This document shows, in pieces, positions 21,448 to 34,311 of a stretch of DNA of 64,000 nt; within the stretch, counting starts at the first letter, position 1, and each line of letters begins with the position of its first letter. Origin of the DNA: Elymus sibiricus. Its lineage: Eukaryota > Streptophyta > Magnoliopsida > Poales > Poaceae. The DNA lies in contig CM077670.1 in assembly GCA_039707655.1 (NCBI GenBank), positions 147,168,001-147,232,000 of the forward strand. Direction: 5' to 3'. A program made the position numbers and the translations under genes. The notes under the pieces are model-generated. The model saw nothing but the letters and a program-made list of their open reading frames with translations. It was not told where the DNA came from and did no database searches.

Positions 21448-24029
21448 GCGTGCCCTCGAACCCTCCTCCTCACCGGCAGCCTCCCCGCCCCCTCAGCCGA
21501 GCTCTCCGAGCTCTTCCTCTCCCATGGCAGAAGCTCTGCCACTGCCCAACCCCCTCCCGATTCTGGCCGTGTGGCCCTCCACCTCCTCCCCATTCCTTGC
21601 CCTCGACCACCCCTGAGTGCCCGCAGGCCGCCCCCGTCTCCGTTCCCACCGGGGAGCCCTGCCGGCGCGGCCCTCCTCTTCGAAGGCCTCGGTCGCCACG
21701 GCCTGCCATTGGCCCCGGCGCTGTAGGCCTACGAGCGTGGTCCCGCGACCACCTTGGGGCGCGGTATGGTGCACCGGCTCCGGCGAGCCCAGCGGCGGCC
21801 CTCCCCGTGCTGCCAATCGCCGGTTACGACGGCAGCGGTGGCGCCCCTGTTCTGTTTCGGTCGAAGGAAGAAGAGGACGACCAGGGAGAAGGGAGGAGAG
21901 AGAGAAACGATAAGGCGGGGCCCACTCGTCAGCCGGAGTTAGAAAGTCAACCCGGGCCCGCTGTCAGGTTAAGTGGAGGTGTAATCGGGCCAGTGCGTTT
22001 TCCAGTGTTGAAAGCTTACTCCGCCATGTTAATTACAGAGAATACACTTTCTGTTATCGAAAGCGTAATCTGTAGAATGCACCTTCACTCTCTCAGCCGC
22101 GGCCGAAGAGGCTATTTTGCGGACGTTCACCCGTTAAGGGCTAAAATGAACAGATTTCTGTTTGTTTTACCGCTTAACGAACGAACGGCCGTTTCTCCGC
22201 GACCGTAACTCCGATTGAGGTAAATCCAACGCCCACATTTTCAGTTCGTCGATCCCGTTCCAATGCTATGATTTTCATAATGTTTTCACACTGTGAAAAT
22301 GACCATTTTTCCCTTGCCCTTAATCAGCCCCCTTCGAGAGGGAAACTTTCCCGGCAAATCTTTCCGCGAGCTCATCGCATTTCTTCCCGGTGACTCCCTC
22401 AACCCCAAGGCAAGCCAACCTCTTATCATGAGCTCCAGACCTGCGTGATGACTTTGCTTGCACCCTGTGTGTGTGTTGTCATATATTTCAGATCATCTGT
22501 TAGTCTGCACTGCTGTAGCCCTGTTATTTCATTTGTGCTAGATACTAGTATTATTTACCATGTGATATCATGAATTGCTTTCATGTCATATTTTCCCATG
22601 TTAGTAACAATACTTTTAGCACCATTGTCATGTTAGTGCTATGATTTGATCTCATGCCATGATTGTCAATATTGTTATAGTTTTGTTATGCTGTTGTTAA
22701 GGAATTATTCCCACTCATAAATGTTGATGTTATGGTGAGATGATGGAGATGTTAAATTGAATTTCTAAAATTAAACCTCCTCCGTCATCGATGGGATCGA
22801 GTCATAGTGCCACCGAACCAAGCTTACCCGTGCAGCCACATTTGCCGGTATGGGACGGCCTTGACTTGGTCTAGCTTTGTGCTCTTTTATCAGTACCACC
22901 AAAGAGGGAGGGTTATGCGCGCGTGCTACCCTGATCAGGTAGGCGGCGATAACCTTGTGAGCCCAGTTGATTTCTTAGCCCGGGAGTCCCCGTTTGGGAC
23001 AGTTTTGTTTCGCCACGACGGTGGCAGGTGTCACGGCGTGACACAGGGGCCACCCAAGGCATGACTTCGGGGGAGGATGATTGTCGGTGGTACGGTGGAG
23101 GAGTCACGGGTTAGACAAGTTTCGTTGGAGCAGCACCGGTCCACCGAAAGGGGAAGTGTACCGAGGTACGGGACCAGGAGCTTCATAGTGTGGGTAAAGT
23201 GCGCAACCTCTACAGAGTGTAAGAATCTATTTGAATAGCCGCGTCCACGGTATTGGACACAGTTCGTATTAGGTCACACTATTTGGTCTTAGTCGATCTG
23301 GAGGACAAACCTGTTATTATTAACTTGTCAAGGAATGTGCTACTAAGTGAATGTGGTAATTTGGATAATTGTGAGCGGTCACCATGTTGTTCTGATATGA
23401 TCACGAGATGAGATCTCGGTGAGTCATGAGTTAGCCCAGAAAGGCAGTAAAACTGAGTGATATCACCACATATTACTTTAATGCTTCACGGGAGGTAGGT
23501 GTAGTTTAGGTTTCAGTTTAAGCTTGGATGCCATGCTTCGTAGAAATTGCCATGCCATGCCATGATATAAAGTTGATATGCCTGATCCATGTATGCCATG
23601 ATTGATCCATGATTTCCTGTTGATTCAATATCATGTTTAGATTAAATTCTTATAGAAGCATAGGGCTTGCTTTGTCATCTGCTTGTTTGGATGCTAAGTA
23701 TTTGGTTGTCTTGCGAGTACATTCAAAGTACTCACCTGGCCTTGCACGTGGCCAGTTGCAGGAGAAGATCCGTCAGGCTAGATCATAACGCAGCCAGTCC
23801 TGTGCGTTGTGGAGCCCAGCCAGAGACGTCGTTGCCACTGAACCAAGACCTCTGCTGCCATTTAGTTAGCCTTGGAGCCATGTAATATTGTTGTAAGCAA
23901 CAGTATTGTAAAACTCCATTTCATATAATAAAGCCATTTTTGTGCCTGGAATTGCTGTATCATGTCTCAGACGTGCGCCAGGTCTTATCCTGGGACTGGC
24001 GTACGTCGGCCCTCTATCGGTGTGCCACA

Positions 24030-24034
24030 CTAGA
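24030..24034 (+). repeat. Right target site duplication of LARD1
   Basis: CTAGA, identical to 13027-13031. Confidence 0.9.
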
Positions 24035-26594
24035 AAGGTCAATTGACCTGCTGATGTCACCCTGACGAAATGTTGTCGTAGTAAATGTTTTCTGGATTTT
24101 AAAATAAATCAGAAATGATTTATTTATTTCAGAAAATGTTTAAAACTTCTAGATATCATAGAAAATAATCTGTAACTCCAATGAAAATAATTTATATATG
24201 AAAAGTGATCAGAAAAATATGAAGAATCTGTTTATGCCATTTTCATGCACGTTTGAACAAGTTAACTTCACTGAATAGGACAAATGATAATTAGGGCAAA
24301 TTTGATAATTAGTTTTGGATTGGAATTTGATATATATTTGAATTCCACTTCAATGAACCTGGCTTACAATTGCATTAGGTCAATTTAGTACCTTAATTTC
24401 TCATTTCATTCATTTGTATGTGCATTGCATTGAATGCGTTCTTTTCTTGTTTGCCGTTGTTTGTTCCTTCTTGGTAGAAGACGATTCCGATGTTGTGATC
24501 GTTGACACCGATGAAGAGCATTACTATCTTTAGAAGTGCCAGGCAAGCAAACCCCCATTGAGCATTGCGATACAATCCCATTCTCTCGCTCTTGCTCTCT
24601 TTTATTGCATTAGGACAACAACGATTCAACTGTTACATGTTTCGGTAGTTGAACCCATTCCTTTGCATGACCTGTCTTTATCACAGTAAATAGTAAAACC
24701 TACTAGCATGAGTAGGAATTGCTTGAGCCAGGATGTGACTACTGATCCATACTTGCTTGCCATGCTTTCTATGCTTAGAGTCGTGTCGGGTCTGATCCAT
24801 CTGGGCGATGAATTGGAATGGTTGTGTTCATGTCCTACTGTGTGAGAGCTAAGTGTGTGAACACGATTTGGTAAAGGTAGCGATGAGAGGCCATGTAGGA
24901 GTACATGGTGGGTTGTCTCATTGAGACCATCCTTATGAACTGAGTTCTGTGTATGTTACCCAAGACCAGTTACTACCACACATTGGGCTCTGGGTACTCC
25001 AAGCTCTCTCGACTTATTAATCGCCTTGATCTCTATCCACGAGTTGCAACTAGTTTCTGGTGTTTGTAGGATATGTGCTAGGGGTCGTGTTTAGCGCTCC
25101 CCGATGGGGTAGGCTTCAGTGCGGTAGATGCACCGTGGCACGGTGTACCACGTGGCACCCGAATGGTGGGCTTTGCAATCCTGCTCGCATCGTTTGGGGC
25201 CGTAAAAGAAACTTCGGCCGGACTTCCCTTGTGGACACAAACCCAAATAGATGATAAACCTGGACTAGAGTCTTGCGTGGTTAGTCAGGTTGTGGCCGAC
25301 ACCTGTGCCAGGCTTCCGCTTGAAGGTTGCCGAGATACATGACATGTATATGGTGGTAAGTGGTGAGAGCGTGTGCGAACAAGTATACCCCTGCAGGGTT
25401 AAATGATCTATTCGAATAGCCGCGTCCTCGGATATGGACTACTTGGAGACTTATATCGTTCATAGACAAGTAGAAATGGATACTGTAAAATGCGCAAGAT
25501 AAGTGTGAGTGCTATGGATGGCCTTCTCGTAGGGAGATGGGAGAGGATCCATAGTGGTGTATTGTTGTGGTGAATATGTGGAATCATGTGCGCTCTCTCA
25601 CCCCAAAGAAATACTGGTAGTCGTAGTACAGGTTAGCTAGGAGTCAAAGCTGGCTTGCTGCAGTTAAACCCCACAATCCCCTTCATTGATACTGATGCAT
25701 ATGTAGATAGTTCTGATGTAAGTCTTGCTTAGTACCTTTGTACTCACGGTTGCTTAATTTATGTTTTTATAGAAGAGACTTCAGTCTCACTAGTAGTTCC
25801 ATGTGGAGTTCGACGTTGACCGAGCAGCTTGGGAATCCCAAACAGAGGTCTGGTTCCTATGGAGGGTCTTGTAGATAGACAGGCTTTCTAGCCTTCTTTC
25901 TTTTCAGTTGTCTATGCTCAGACAGGTTTATGCTTCCGTTGCTTGTATGACTTTGTATGTTGGGTCATGAGACCCATGTTTGTAATATCATGTTATGCAT
26001 GGCTTTTCCAAGCCTTATCTATACTGGAGTTGTAGAGCTATGTTGTGATGCCATGTTGTATAGCACATACTTGCATGTCATGCGTACGTGTAATATGTAT
26101 TGCTATGTGTGGGGTTCGACACCTAGTTATGTGCCTTTGGTAGACTTTCTTACAGGGAAATGCCTCCTAGTGCTTCCACTGAGCCTTGGTAGTTCGCTAC
26201 TGCTCCAGAACACATGGATTGACTGACATGTATCCTTCTTTGCTCCTATGTCTATCCCTATGGGGAAATGTCATGCGGTGTTTACTATAGTCCTTGTAGC
26301 TTTGCTACGACTTGGTTACACTCGCTGCTGGCCAACACGTGCATTGCTGGGTTACCTATGTCTGTCCCTATGCTTTTGTGCCACCTTGGTCTATAACTAA
26401 TCATATCGACCCAAGTTCTTTGTTATATGGATGCTAGCCACATAATCATATTCATGAGCCAAAAGACACAAACGGTCCCAGCCAAGGTAAGGTGGCATCC
26501 GTGGGATACCATGTGTGAGGCCGCAAAGTGATATGATGTGTTACATGCTAGATTTGTGTGTGACCGAGGATCGGGGTCCCGATTGTTCGTGACA

Positions 26595-27071
26595 AGTAGA
26601 CCGAAATTTTTTTGCATCTACTACAATTACTCCACTTCGAGAGCGCTTCTATGCTTGCCTCTCTAGGTATTAAGTTCATAACAAATAGAGTAACGCTTTA
26701 AGCATGATGACATAATGTAGACAGAATAAAACCAATCAATATGATCAAACCCTGTCATTTTACCCTTAGAAGCAACAATAGAAATACGTGCCTCACTACT
26801 CCTCCTATCACAGAGTGAGGTCACCGCAAGATTGAATGTACTGCAAAGCACCTCTCCCACTGAAGATAAATCAATCTAGTTGGCCAAACCAAACTGATAG
26901 ATCAGAGAGAAATACGAAGCTATAACAATCACACATAATAAAGTTCAGATGTAACTCAATTACTTTCAATGAATAATTTGATCATAAACCCACAATTCAT
27001 CGGATCCCAACAAACGTACCGCAAAAAGATTACATCAAATCAATCTCCGAAGAGAACATTGTATTGAAGAT

Positions 27072-27116
<45 letters not shown>

Positions 27117-27677
27117 ATCTAGCTACTGCTATGGACCCTTGGGTCCTGTGGGGAACTACTCACACATCATCGGAGAGGCAGCAAGGTTGATGTAGAAGCC
27201 CTTCGTGATCGATTCCCCCTCTGACAGATCACTAGAAATGGCCTCCAGATGTGATCGTGGAAGAACAGAGGCTTGCGGCGGCGGAATAATTGTTTCAGGT
27301 CTCGCTCTGGGGGTTTTGGAATATTTGGGAATTTATAGTGCTGGAATTAGGTCAGACGGAGCCACGAGGGGCCCACAAGACATCAGGGCACACCCTGTTG
27401 TCTTGCCGTCTCCTCGTCTGGCTTCTGGTCCTCCCCCGAAGCTTCTAGGGTCCCTCCAGGTCCAGAAAAAATCTTGAAAAAGTTTCATAGCATTTGGACT
27501 CCGTTTGGTAGGGATATTCTGTAAAACCAAAACCAAGCATAAAATAGCAACTGGCACTAGGCACTGGTTAATAGGATAGTTCCCAAAAATGATATAAAAT
27601 TTCATGGAAAGCATACAAGATTGATAATATAATAGCATGAAACAATTAAAAATTATAGATATGTCAGACACGTATCA
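26595..27677 (-). repeat. Sabrina-like 3' LTR, 5' portion
   Basis: It is homologous to 33182-34030. Its right end ACGTATCA at 27677 is the LTR 5' terminus on the minus strand. It contains the AG microsatellite at 27066. Confidence 0.85.
27066..27113. repeat. (AG)n microsatellite in Sabrina-like LTR
   Basis: More than 20 uninterrupted AG units. The other LTR has an array at the same place (33640-33690), so the repeat belongs to the LTR. Confidence 0.95.
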
Positions 27678-27691
27678 GCATCCCCAAGCTT
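27678..27691 (-). other. Sabrina-like polypurine tract
   Basis: On the minus strand AAGCTTGGGGATGC directly precedes the LTR start TGATACGTG. Confidence 0.85.
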
Positions 27692-30580
27692 AATTCCTGC
27701 TCGTCCCCATGTAGGTAAATGATAAAAACAGAATTTTTGATGTTGAATGCTACCTAACATGTCTTATCATCTAATCTCTTATGGTATGAATATTGAGAAA
27801 CGATGAAGTAATTGATATCAACATAATAATATCCATGAATACTAGAAAACAATCATTACTCTTCAAAATATACGATGCTTAACGAATTTTATCCCTACTC
27901 ATTGAATTATGTAAGCATGGCATGACTCCGTCTTCCTAACATCAGTACAAATCATGAGCACCCCGGTGCCAAACCAAGCAATTGTATCATACTTTTTCTT
28001 GCTTCAGCATTTTTAACTTCACTCAATATATGAGCATGAGGCATGGACTTAGCACTACGGGTGGAATAGAATAAGTTGATAGAGGTTTATAGGGAAGACA
28101 AAACGTGAAGAAAGTCTCGCATCGACGCGGCTGATCATTAGGGAATGGAGAGGCCTTACAATCAATATCAATGCGAGGAGTAGGGATTGCCATGCAACGG
28201 AAGCACTAGAGCTATAAGTGTATGAAAGCTCACTACTGAAACTAAGTGGGTGTGCATCCAACTTGCTTGCTCATGAAGACCTCGGGCATTTGAGGAAGCC
28301 TGTCATCGGAATATACAAGCCAAGTTCTATAATGTAAAAATTCCCTATAGTATATGAAACTGACAAATCATGGAGACTCTCTATATGAGGAACATGGTGC
28401 CACTTTGAAGCACAAGTGTGGAAAAAGGATAGTAGAATTGCCCCTTCTCTCTTTTTCTCTCATTTTTTTCATTGGTTTTTTAGAACAATATCATGTACCT
28501 CATCCTCACTTTTTCGAGGACTCATCAGTCTCCATCATTCTTTACCTCAGTGGGATAATGCTCTAATAATGATCATCACACTTCTTTTTACTTACAACTC
28601 GATAAACCGAAATAATATGACTCTATATGAATGCCTCTGGCAGTGTACCAGGATGTGCAATGATCTAGTGTAACATGTATTACAATGATGAACGGTGGCT
28701 TTGCCACAAATATCATGTCAGCTCTATATGATCATGCAAAGCAATATGATGATGAACACACAAGTCATGTGAATAGTACCCATGGAAGTTGCATGACAAT
28801 ATATCTCGGAATGGCTATGGAAATGCCATGATAGGTAGGTATGGTGGATGTTTTGAGGAAGGATATAATGAGGCTTATGTGTGATAAAGCGTATCATATC
28901 ATGGGATTTGGATGCACCTTCGAAGTTCGCACCAATTCTTGATGTGAAAATGGGCAATGCATGGTACCGGAGAGGCTAGCAAATTATGGATAGGTGGGAG
29001 TCTTATATTAGTCCATGAACTCACATTAGTCATAAAGAACTCATATACTTATTGCCAAAGTTGTACTAGCCCTCAAAGCAAAGTACTACTCGCATGCCCC
29101 TAGGGAGGAGGTTGGTAGGAGTTAACCATCGCATGCCCCCGATTCGAACAACACAAAGGATTTCAAAGAGGAATAAATATGCTCCAACATCCCCGTCATG
29201 CCATGACGGACACTTAAATGAGTAATACATAACAAGCTTTAATATCGATATTTTTACTAACCAATGATTATGAACTAATACCCTTTCATATTACTACATC
29301 AATATAATGAAATCACAAAATTCATATTCAGTGATCTCACATGAAAGTTTTTATTATACCACTCTTGTATACCTATCATTCTTGGACTAGTCTTATAACT
29401 CGTGCACATTACTAGTTCCTATGTAAGACTCTAAAAAATATATAAGTTAAGCATTAGAGTGCAAATCATTTCTATAAAATATGACAACCATCGTACTCTA
29501 AAGATATAAGTGAAGCACATGAGCAACTGCCTAACTCAAAGGATATAAGTGAAGCACATAGAGTGTACTAACAAATTGTGACAAATATGTGTCTCTTTCA
29601 AAAGGTGTGTCCAGCAAATGATGATTGTGGCAAACTAACAAACAAAATAAAACTATAGCACATGATGCTCCAAGCAAAACTCATATCATGTGATGAATGA
29701 AAATATAGCTCCAAGTCATATTACCGATGAATTGTAGACGAAAGAGGGAATGCCAACCGAGGCATCCCCAAGCTTAGACGTGTGGGTATTCCTTGAATAT
29801 TACCTTGGGGTGCCTTGTGCATCCCCAAGCTTAGGGTCTTGCCGCTCCATATTCATTCATCCATCGCGATCTCACCCAAAACATGAAAACTTCAGCACAC
29901 AAAACTCAATAGAAACTTCGTGAGATCCGTTAGTATAATAAATCAATCATCCACTTTAGGAACTATTATAAATAGATTCATAATTGCCCTTGCATAATAC
30001 CTACTGTATTCTAACTTCTCCATGACTTATACCCCCGATATAATCCATAGCATCATCAAAATAAGCACACTATGAAATAAAAACAGAATATGTCTAAAAC
30101 AGAATAGTTTGTAATGAACTGAATTATAATCATACTTTAGTAACTTCAAAAATTCTGAAACACTACGGCAACTTAGACAATTTGTATTTCAATATTGTGT
30201 AAAACTTTCAGGATTTTATCACGTTCCAGTACAGAATGTAAATTCCAGCACTGGGCGCCAAAGTTTTTGTTTTTAAACAACATCAATTCAACTATCATCT
30301 AAATCATCCCAAAGGCTTTACTTGGCACAGACAGTAATTGAAAGATAAAAATACAATCATTACAGTAGCAATAATCATGTGACTCAAGAAAATAAAATGG
30401 AAGCAAAAAAGATAAATATTTGGTTGCCTCCCAACACGCGCTATTGTTTAATGCCCCTAGCTAGGCATAATGCATAGTTTCAAGTATTATCATCCTTCAA
30501 AGTGATTCCATAGGTGGCTCTCATAATGGATTCATACGGTGGTTTAATTCTATTCCTTGTGAAGTGTTCCATCACTTTCT
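27692..30580 (-). other. Non-coding 3' internal region of the Sabrina-like element
   Basis: About 2.9 kb of AT-rich sequence has no coding frame on either strand that I believe. It contains two more polypurine-like motifs (minus-strand AAGCTTGGGGATGC types) near 29765-29776 and 29821-29834, with GGCACCCCAAGGTAAT-like sequence between them. Confidence 0.7.
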
Positions 30581-32572
30581 TTAGTGGAATTGGAATCGTA
30601 TATTTCCTTCTTTCATTTCAATAATCGCACCTATGGTCCGTAAAAATGGCCTACCAAGTATTATAGGACAAGACGGATTACACTCAATATCAAGCACAAT
30701 GAAATCCATGGGTTCATATTCTTTATTAGAAAGTATGAGGATATCATTAATTCTACCCAATGGTTTCTTAATTGTGGAATCCACTAAATGCAAGTTGAGG
30801 GAACATTCATCCATATCAGTAATACCTAGAACATCACATAAAGATTTTGGTATAGTAGAGACGCTAGCTCCTAGCTCACCTAAAGCATTACATTCATAAT
30901 CTTTAATCTTGACTTTAATTGTAGGTTCCCATTCATCATGTAATTTCCTTGGTGTAGACACTTCTAATTCCATCTTCTCTTCATGAGCTTTAATAATGGC
31001 TTCTACGGTATGTTTAGTAAAAGCTTTGTTTTGTTCATAAGCATTAGGTGAATTAATCATGGATTGAAACAAGGAGATGCATTCAATCAAAGAACAATTA
31101 TCATAATTAAAGTCCTTGTAATCCAAAGTGGTGGGTGCATCGCTATCTAAAGTTTTGACCTCTTCAAACCCACTTTTGTTCTTTTTTATCACTAAGATCA
31201 TCACCCTCTGAATTATTGGGATGTCTTCTACTTAAAGTTGACTCATCTCCAGTCCCTTTATCATCAAGTTTTATATTACTAAACAATGTTTCAATAGGTG
31301 TCACACCAATCATTTTAATGTCTTCATCATTATTATCTTAAAAACCGAGTGCGAGCGCTTTTTCTAGAAATTTGTTCTAGCTCTCATCCTTGCAATTCTC
31401 TTTCTAATTTCATCCATGGTGACTTGGATAGAATTTAAAGATTCAGATATTTCATCCTTTTTATGTGGCAAAATTTTAATTTTGAGATTATCCACATCAT
31501 GCACCATTCTATCCAAGTTTGTAGACATGTCATCAACTTTGCTTAGTTTTTCTTCTAACATAGCATTGAAAATATTTTGAGAACTAATAAATTATTTAAT
31601 ATTGTTCTCATGTTCAGAAGGTATCCTATTATTATATGAAATTCCATAGGAATTATCATAACTATTAGAGGGATTAACGGGATACGACCTATGGTTGAAA
31701 TTCCCTCTATAAGCATTGTTGTTGACATTATTTCTTGCAACAAAATTCACATCAATAGCATCATTGTTTTTTCAATCAACGTAGATAATGGGATATCCTT
31801 TGGATCAACATGAGCATTTTTACTAGCAAGCATATTCATAAGAACATCCATTTTTTCACTCAAAGTAGAAACTTCTTCAACAGAGTTTTCCTTCTTGCCA
31901 GTTGCAGCTCGTCTGGTGTGCCAATGGGAATAATTTGCAGTCATATTATCAAGAAGCTTCGTGGCTTCTCCTAATATAATTCCCATAAATGTGCCACCTG
32001 TAGCTGAGTCTAGAAGATTTCCCGACACAAAGTTCAATCCCGCATAAATTTTTTGTACTATCATCCATAAGCTTAATCTGTGCGTGGGACAATTTTTAAT
32101 CATTAATTTTGTTCTCTCCCAAGATTGTGCAATGTGTTCTTGCTCATGTTGTTCAAAGTTCATGATTTGATTTCTAAGAGATATTATCTTAGCGGGAGGA
32201 AAGTACTTAGCAATAAAAGCATCCTTACATTTATCCCAAGAATCAATACTATTGCGAGGTAAGGATGAAAACCAAGTTTTTGCTCTGTCCCATAGTGAGA
32301 AGGGAAATAATTTCAACTTAATAATATCATTATCCACATCTTTTTTCTTTTGCATATCACATAATTCAATGAAGGTATTAAGATGGGATGCAACATCTTC
32401 ATTAGGATTTCCAGCAAATTTTTCTTTCATAACAAGATTTAATAATGCAGCATTAAAATCATATGACTCTACACTAGTGGCGGGAGGAGCAATTGGAGTA
32501 CTAATAAATTTATTATTATTAGTATTCGAGAAGTCACACAGCTTAGTGTTTTCTTGGGACGTAATGGCAATT
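30581..32572 (-). pseudogene. Sabrina-like gag-protease, broken
   Basis: Three pieces in order encode a gag-protease polyprotein. The gag core (32572-31747, internal ATG at 32430) has the retrotransposon gag signature around AKTWFSSLPRNSIDSWD and a helical C-terminal part. The section 31743-31364 is in shifted frames; it includes a coiled-coil-like segment (MLEEKLSKVDDMSTNLDRMV) and stop codons. The last piece (31204-30581, 207 codons) carries the aspartic protease fold, with the active-site segment reading ELGASVS where an Asp is expected, and ends near PIILGRPFLRTIGAIIEMKEG. No reverse transcriptase, RNase H or integrase follows. This agrees with a non-autonomous family whose copies rely on a partner. 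Frameshifts and the altered active site make this copy inactive. Confidence 0.85.
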
Positions 32573-32727
32573 TAAGCAAGATAGCACACAAGATATTTTT
32601 GGTACTTTTGATTTTTTTTAACGGAAACTAATAAAGGCAAATAAAATCAAGTAACAAGTAGAAGAAGTAAATGATAGTGTGTATGAAGGGACCTTGAGTT
32701 GTTTGATGAAATCTCTTCTACTACCTT

Positions 32728-33636
32728 TGATAGGCGTTGGGATTTCCCCGAAGGGGAAGGGCGAAGTAGTATATTAGCAGAAAGTATTTCCCTCAGTTAT
32801 GAACCAAGGTTTATCGAACCAATAGGAGATCCACGCAAACGACCTTTAGTAGTACCTACACACACAAGAGCAAATACTTGCACCCAACACGGGTAAGAGG
32901 GTTGTCAATCCCCTTGTACTCGTTAATTGCAAGGATTAAATCTGATAGTAGTAGATATTTAAATTGCAAACCTAAATAAAAGTAAATAAATTGCAGCAAG
33001 GTAATTAGGGTTTTAGCACTATGATTAAGATGGACCCGGGATCCATAGCTTTCACTAGAGGCATCTCTCTCAAGAACATAGCAATGGTGGGTACACAAAT
33101 TATTGTTGGGCAATTGATAGAATAGCACATAGTTATGATGTTATTCATGGCATGATCAGCACATAGGCATTACTTCCATGACAAGTAGACCGAAATGATT
33201 CTGCATCTACAGCTATTACTCCACTTCGAGAGCGCTTCTATGCTTGCCTCTCTAGGTATTAAGTTCATAACAAACAGAGTAACGCTTTAAGCATGATGAC
33301 ATAATGTAGACAGAATAAAACCAATCAATGTGATCAAACTCCATCATTTTACACTTCGTACCAACAATACAAATACGTGCCTCGCTACTCCTCCTGTCAC
33401 AGAGTGAGGACACCACAAGATTGAACCTACCACAAAGCACTTCTCCCACTGAGACAAATGGATAGATCGAAGAGAAATACAAAGCTATAACAATCACACA
33501 TAATAAAGTTCAGAAATAACTCAATTACTTTCAATGAAAAATCTGATCAAAAACCCACAATTCATCGGATCCCAACAAACGCACCGCAAAAACATTACAT
33601 CGAATCGATCTCTGAAGAGAACATGGTATTGAAGAT

Positions 33637-33688
<52 letters not shown>

Positions 33689-34030
33689 TAGAGCCATCTA
33701 TCTACTGCTATGGACACATAGGTCCTGTGGGGAACTACTCACACATCATCGGAGAGGCAGCAAGGTTGATGTAGATGCCCTTCGTGATCGATTCCTACTC
33801 CAACAGATCACCGAAAAAGGCCTCCAGATGGGATCATGGAAGAACAGAGGCTTGCGGCGGTGGAATAATTGTTTCGGGTCTCACTCTGGGGGTTTTTAAA
33901 TATTTGGGAATTTATTGTGCTGGAATTAGGTAAGACGGATCCACGAGGGGCCCACAAGACATCAGGGCGCACCTACCCCCTGGGCGCGCCCTTCTGTCTT
34001 GTCGTCTCCTCGTCTGGCTTCTAGTCCTCC
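32728..34030 (-). repeat. Sabrina-like 5' LTR, truncated
   Basis: The left end TGATAGGCGTTGGG is the LTR 3' terminus. The sequence is continuous across the point where the other LTR is split, which shows the original join (ATTACTTCCATGACAAGTAG here). It is cut at 34030 by an LTR beginning TGTTGGGG. Confidence 0.85.
33640..33690. repeat. (AG)n microsatellite in Sabrina-like LTR
   Basis: Partly interrupted AG array (GAGCGAGAGATAGAG at its end) homologous in position to 27066-27113. Confidence 0.9.
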
Positions 34031-34311
34031 TGTTGGGGATATTACCCACGGAGGAAACCTGGCATTAAGGCTAGGGATTAAGACCCGCCAAGCCCAGGAG
34101 GCAGATGGTTGGGTCATCTTCGAAAGCCCCCAAAGCCGGCACCATGACAGGCCGGAGGAAGACCCGGCCCAGGAGAGGTGCTGCCAGCTTATGGGAGCCC
34201 AATACCAGAAGGAGTCCAGCTAACTTCGAAGAAACAAAGTTTTATAAGACTTAGAGTAGGACACCGACTGCGGGTAGAACCCGGAAACCTATTGTAAACC
34301 CTAGGAACCCG
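34031..34311 (+). mobile_element. 5' fragment of an unidentified LTR
   Basis: It begins TGTTGGGGATATTACCCACG at the point where the Sabrina-like LTR is cut. It runs 281 bp before being interrupted by the 4.4-kb LTR starting at 34312. It includes a TTTTATAAGAC TATA-like stretch near 34230. The remainder is not in the window. Confidence 0.55.

Larger units (their letters stand above)
13032..24029 (+). mobile_element. LARD1: complete large retrotransposon derivative
   Basis: This intact 11.0-kb element has LTRs at 13032-17160 (4129 bp) and 19886-24029 (4144 bp) and an internal region of only 2.7 kb. The LTR ends are TGTAAC and GTGCCACA. A tRNA-Met-type primer site lies at 17166-17178 and a polypurine tract at about 19870-19885. 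A perfect CTAGA target duplication flanks the element. There is no gag, protease, reverse transcriptase or integrase, so mobilisation would need another element's proteins. Very long LTRs with a short non-pol interior match the LARD (Sukkula-type) architecture. The two LTRs differ by scattered substitutions and small indels, so insertion is not very recent. Instead of gag-pol it carries two gene-like cassettes, one on each strand. Confidence 0.92.
19886..24029 (+). repeat. LARD1 3' LTR
   Basis: It copies 13032-17160 with scattered substitutions and small indels, for example a C homopolymer at 21421. It retains the TATA box (21440-21447), the 156-bp array (from 20127), block A (23200-23259), block B (23716-23768) and AATAAA (23927). 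Confidence 0.92.
11583..26594 (+). mobile_element. Probable solo long LTR, about 4.0 kb, split by LARD1
   Basis: Two pieces, 11583-13031 and 24035-26594, become one LTR of about 4.0 kb once LARD1 and its target duplication are removed. The ends form a short inverted repeat, TGTCACAACCC and GTGACA. It has a GC-rich island (about 12050-12860) like the other long LTRs, a block A copy at 25381-25440 (TTCGAATAGCCGCGTCC) and a shorter block B near 25730-25760 (AGTACCTTTGTACTCAC). No internal region or second LTR is visible. I could not find a clean 5-bp target duplication, so the exact ends are uncertain by a few bases. It has no believable ORF. Confidence 0.6.
11133..34030 (-). mobile_element. Sabrina-like gag-protease LTR retrotransposon (with nested insertions)
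   Basis: This minus-strand Ty3/gypsy element has its 3' LTR on the left (11133-11582 plus 26595-27677), a polypurine tract at 27678-27691, an internal region at 27678-32727 and a truncated 5' LTR at 32728-34030. The LTR reads TGATACGTGTCTGACA at its 5' end and CCTATCA at its 3' end. The internal region encodes gag and protease only and then has about 2.9 kb of non-coding sequence, so it lacks its own reverse transcriptase and integrase. The left LTR is split by 15 kb of younger insertions (11583-26594); the intact right copy shows the join. The right LTR is cut at 34030 by another LTR element. The Sabrina name rests on remembered LTR and polypurine-tract sequence. Confidence 0.75.

Noticed and set aside
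24035..26594. Small ORFs (for example 25957-26226) in the split long LTR
   Set aside because: They are short, isolated, without domain or codon character, and lie inside an LTR.
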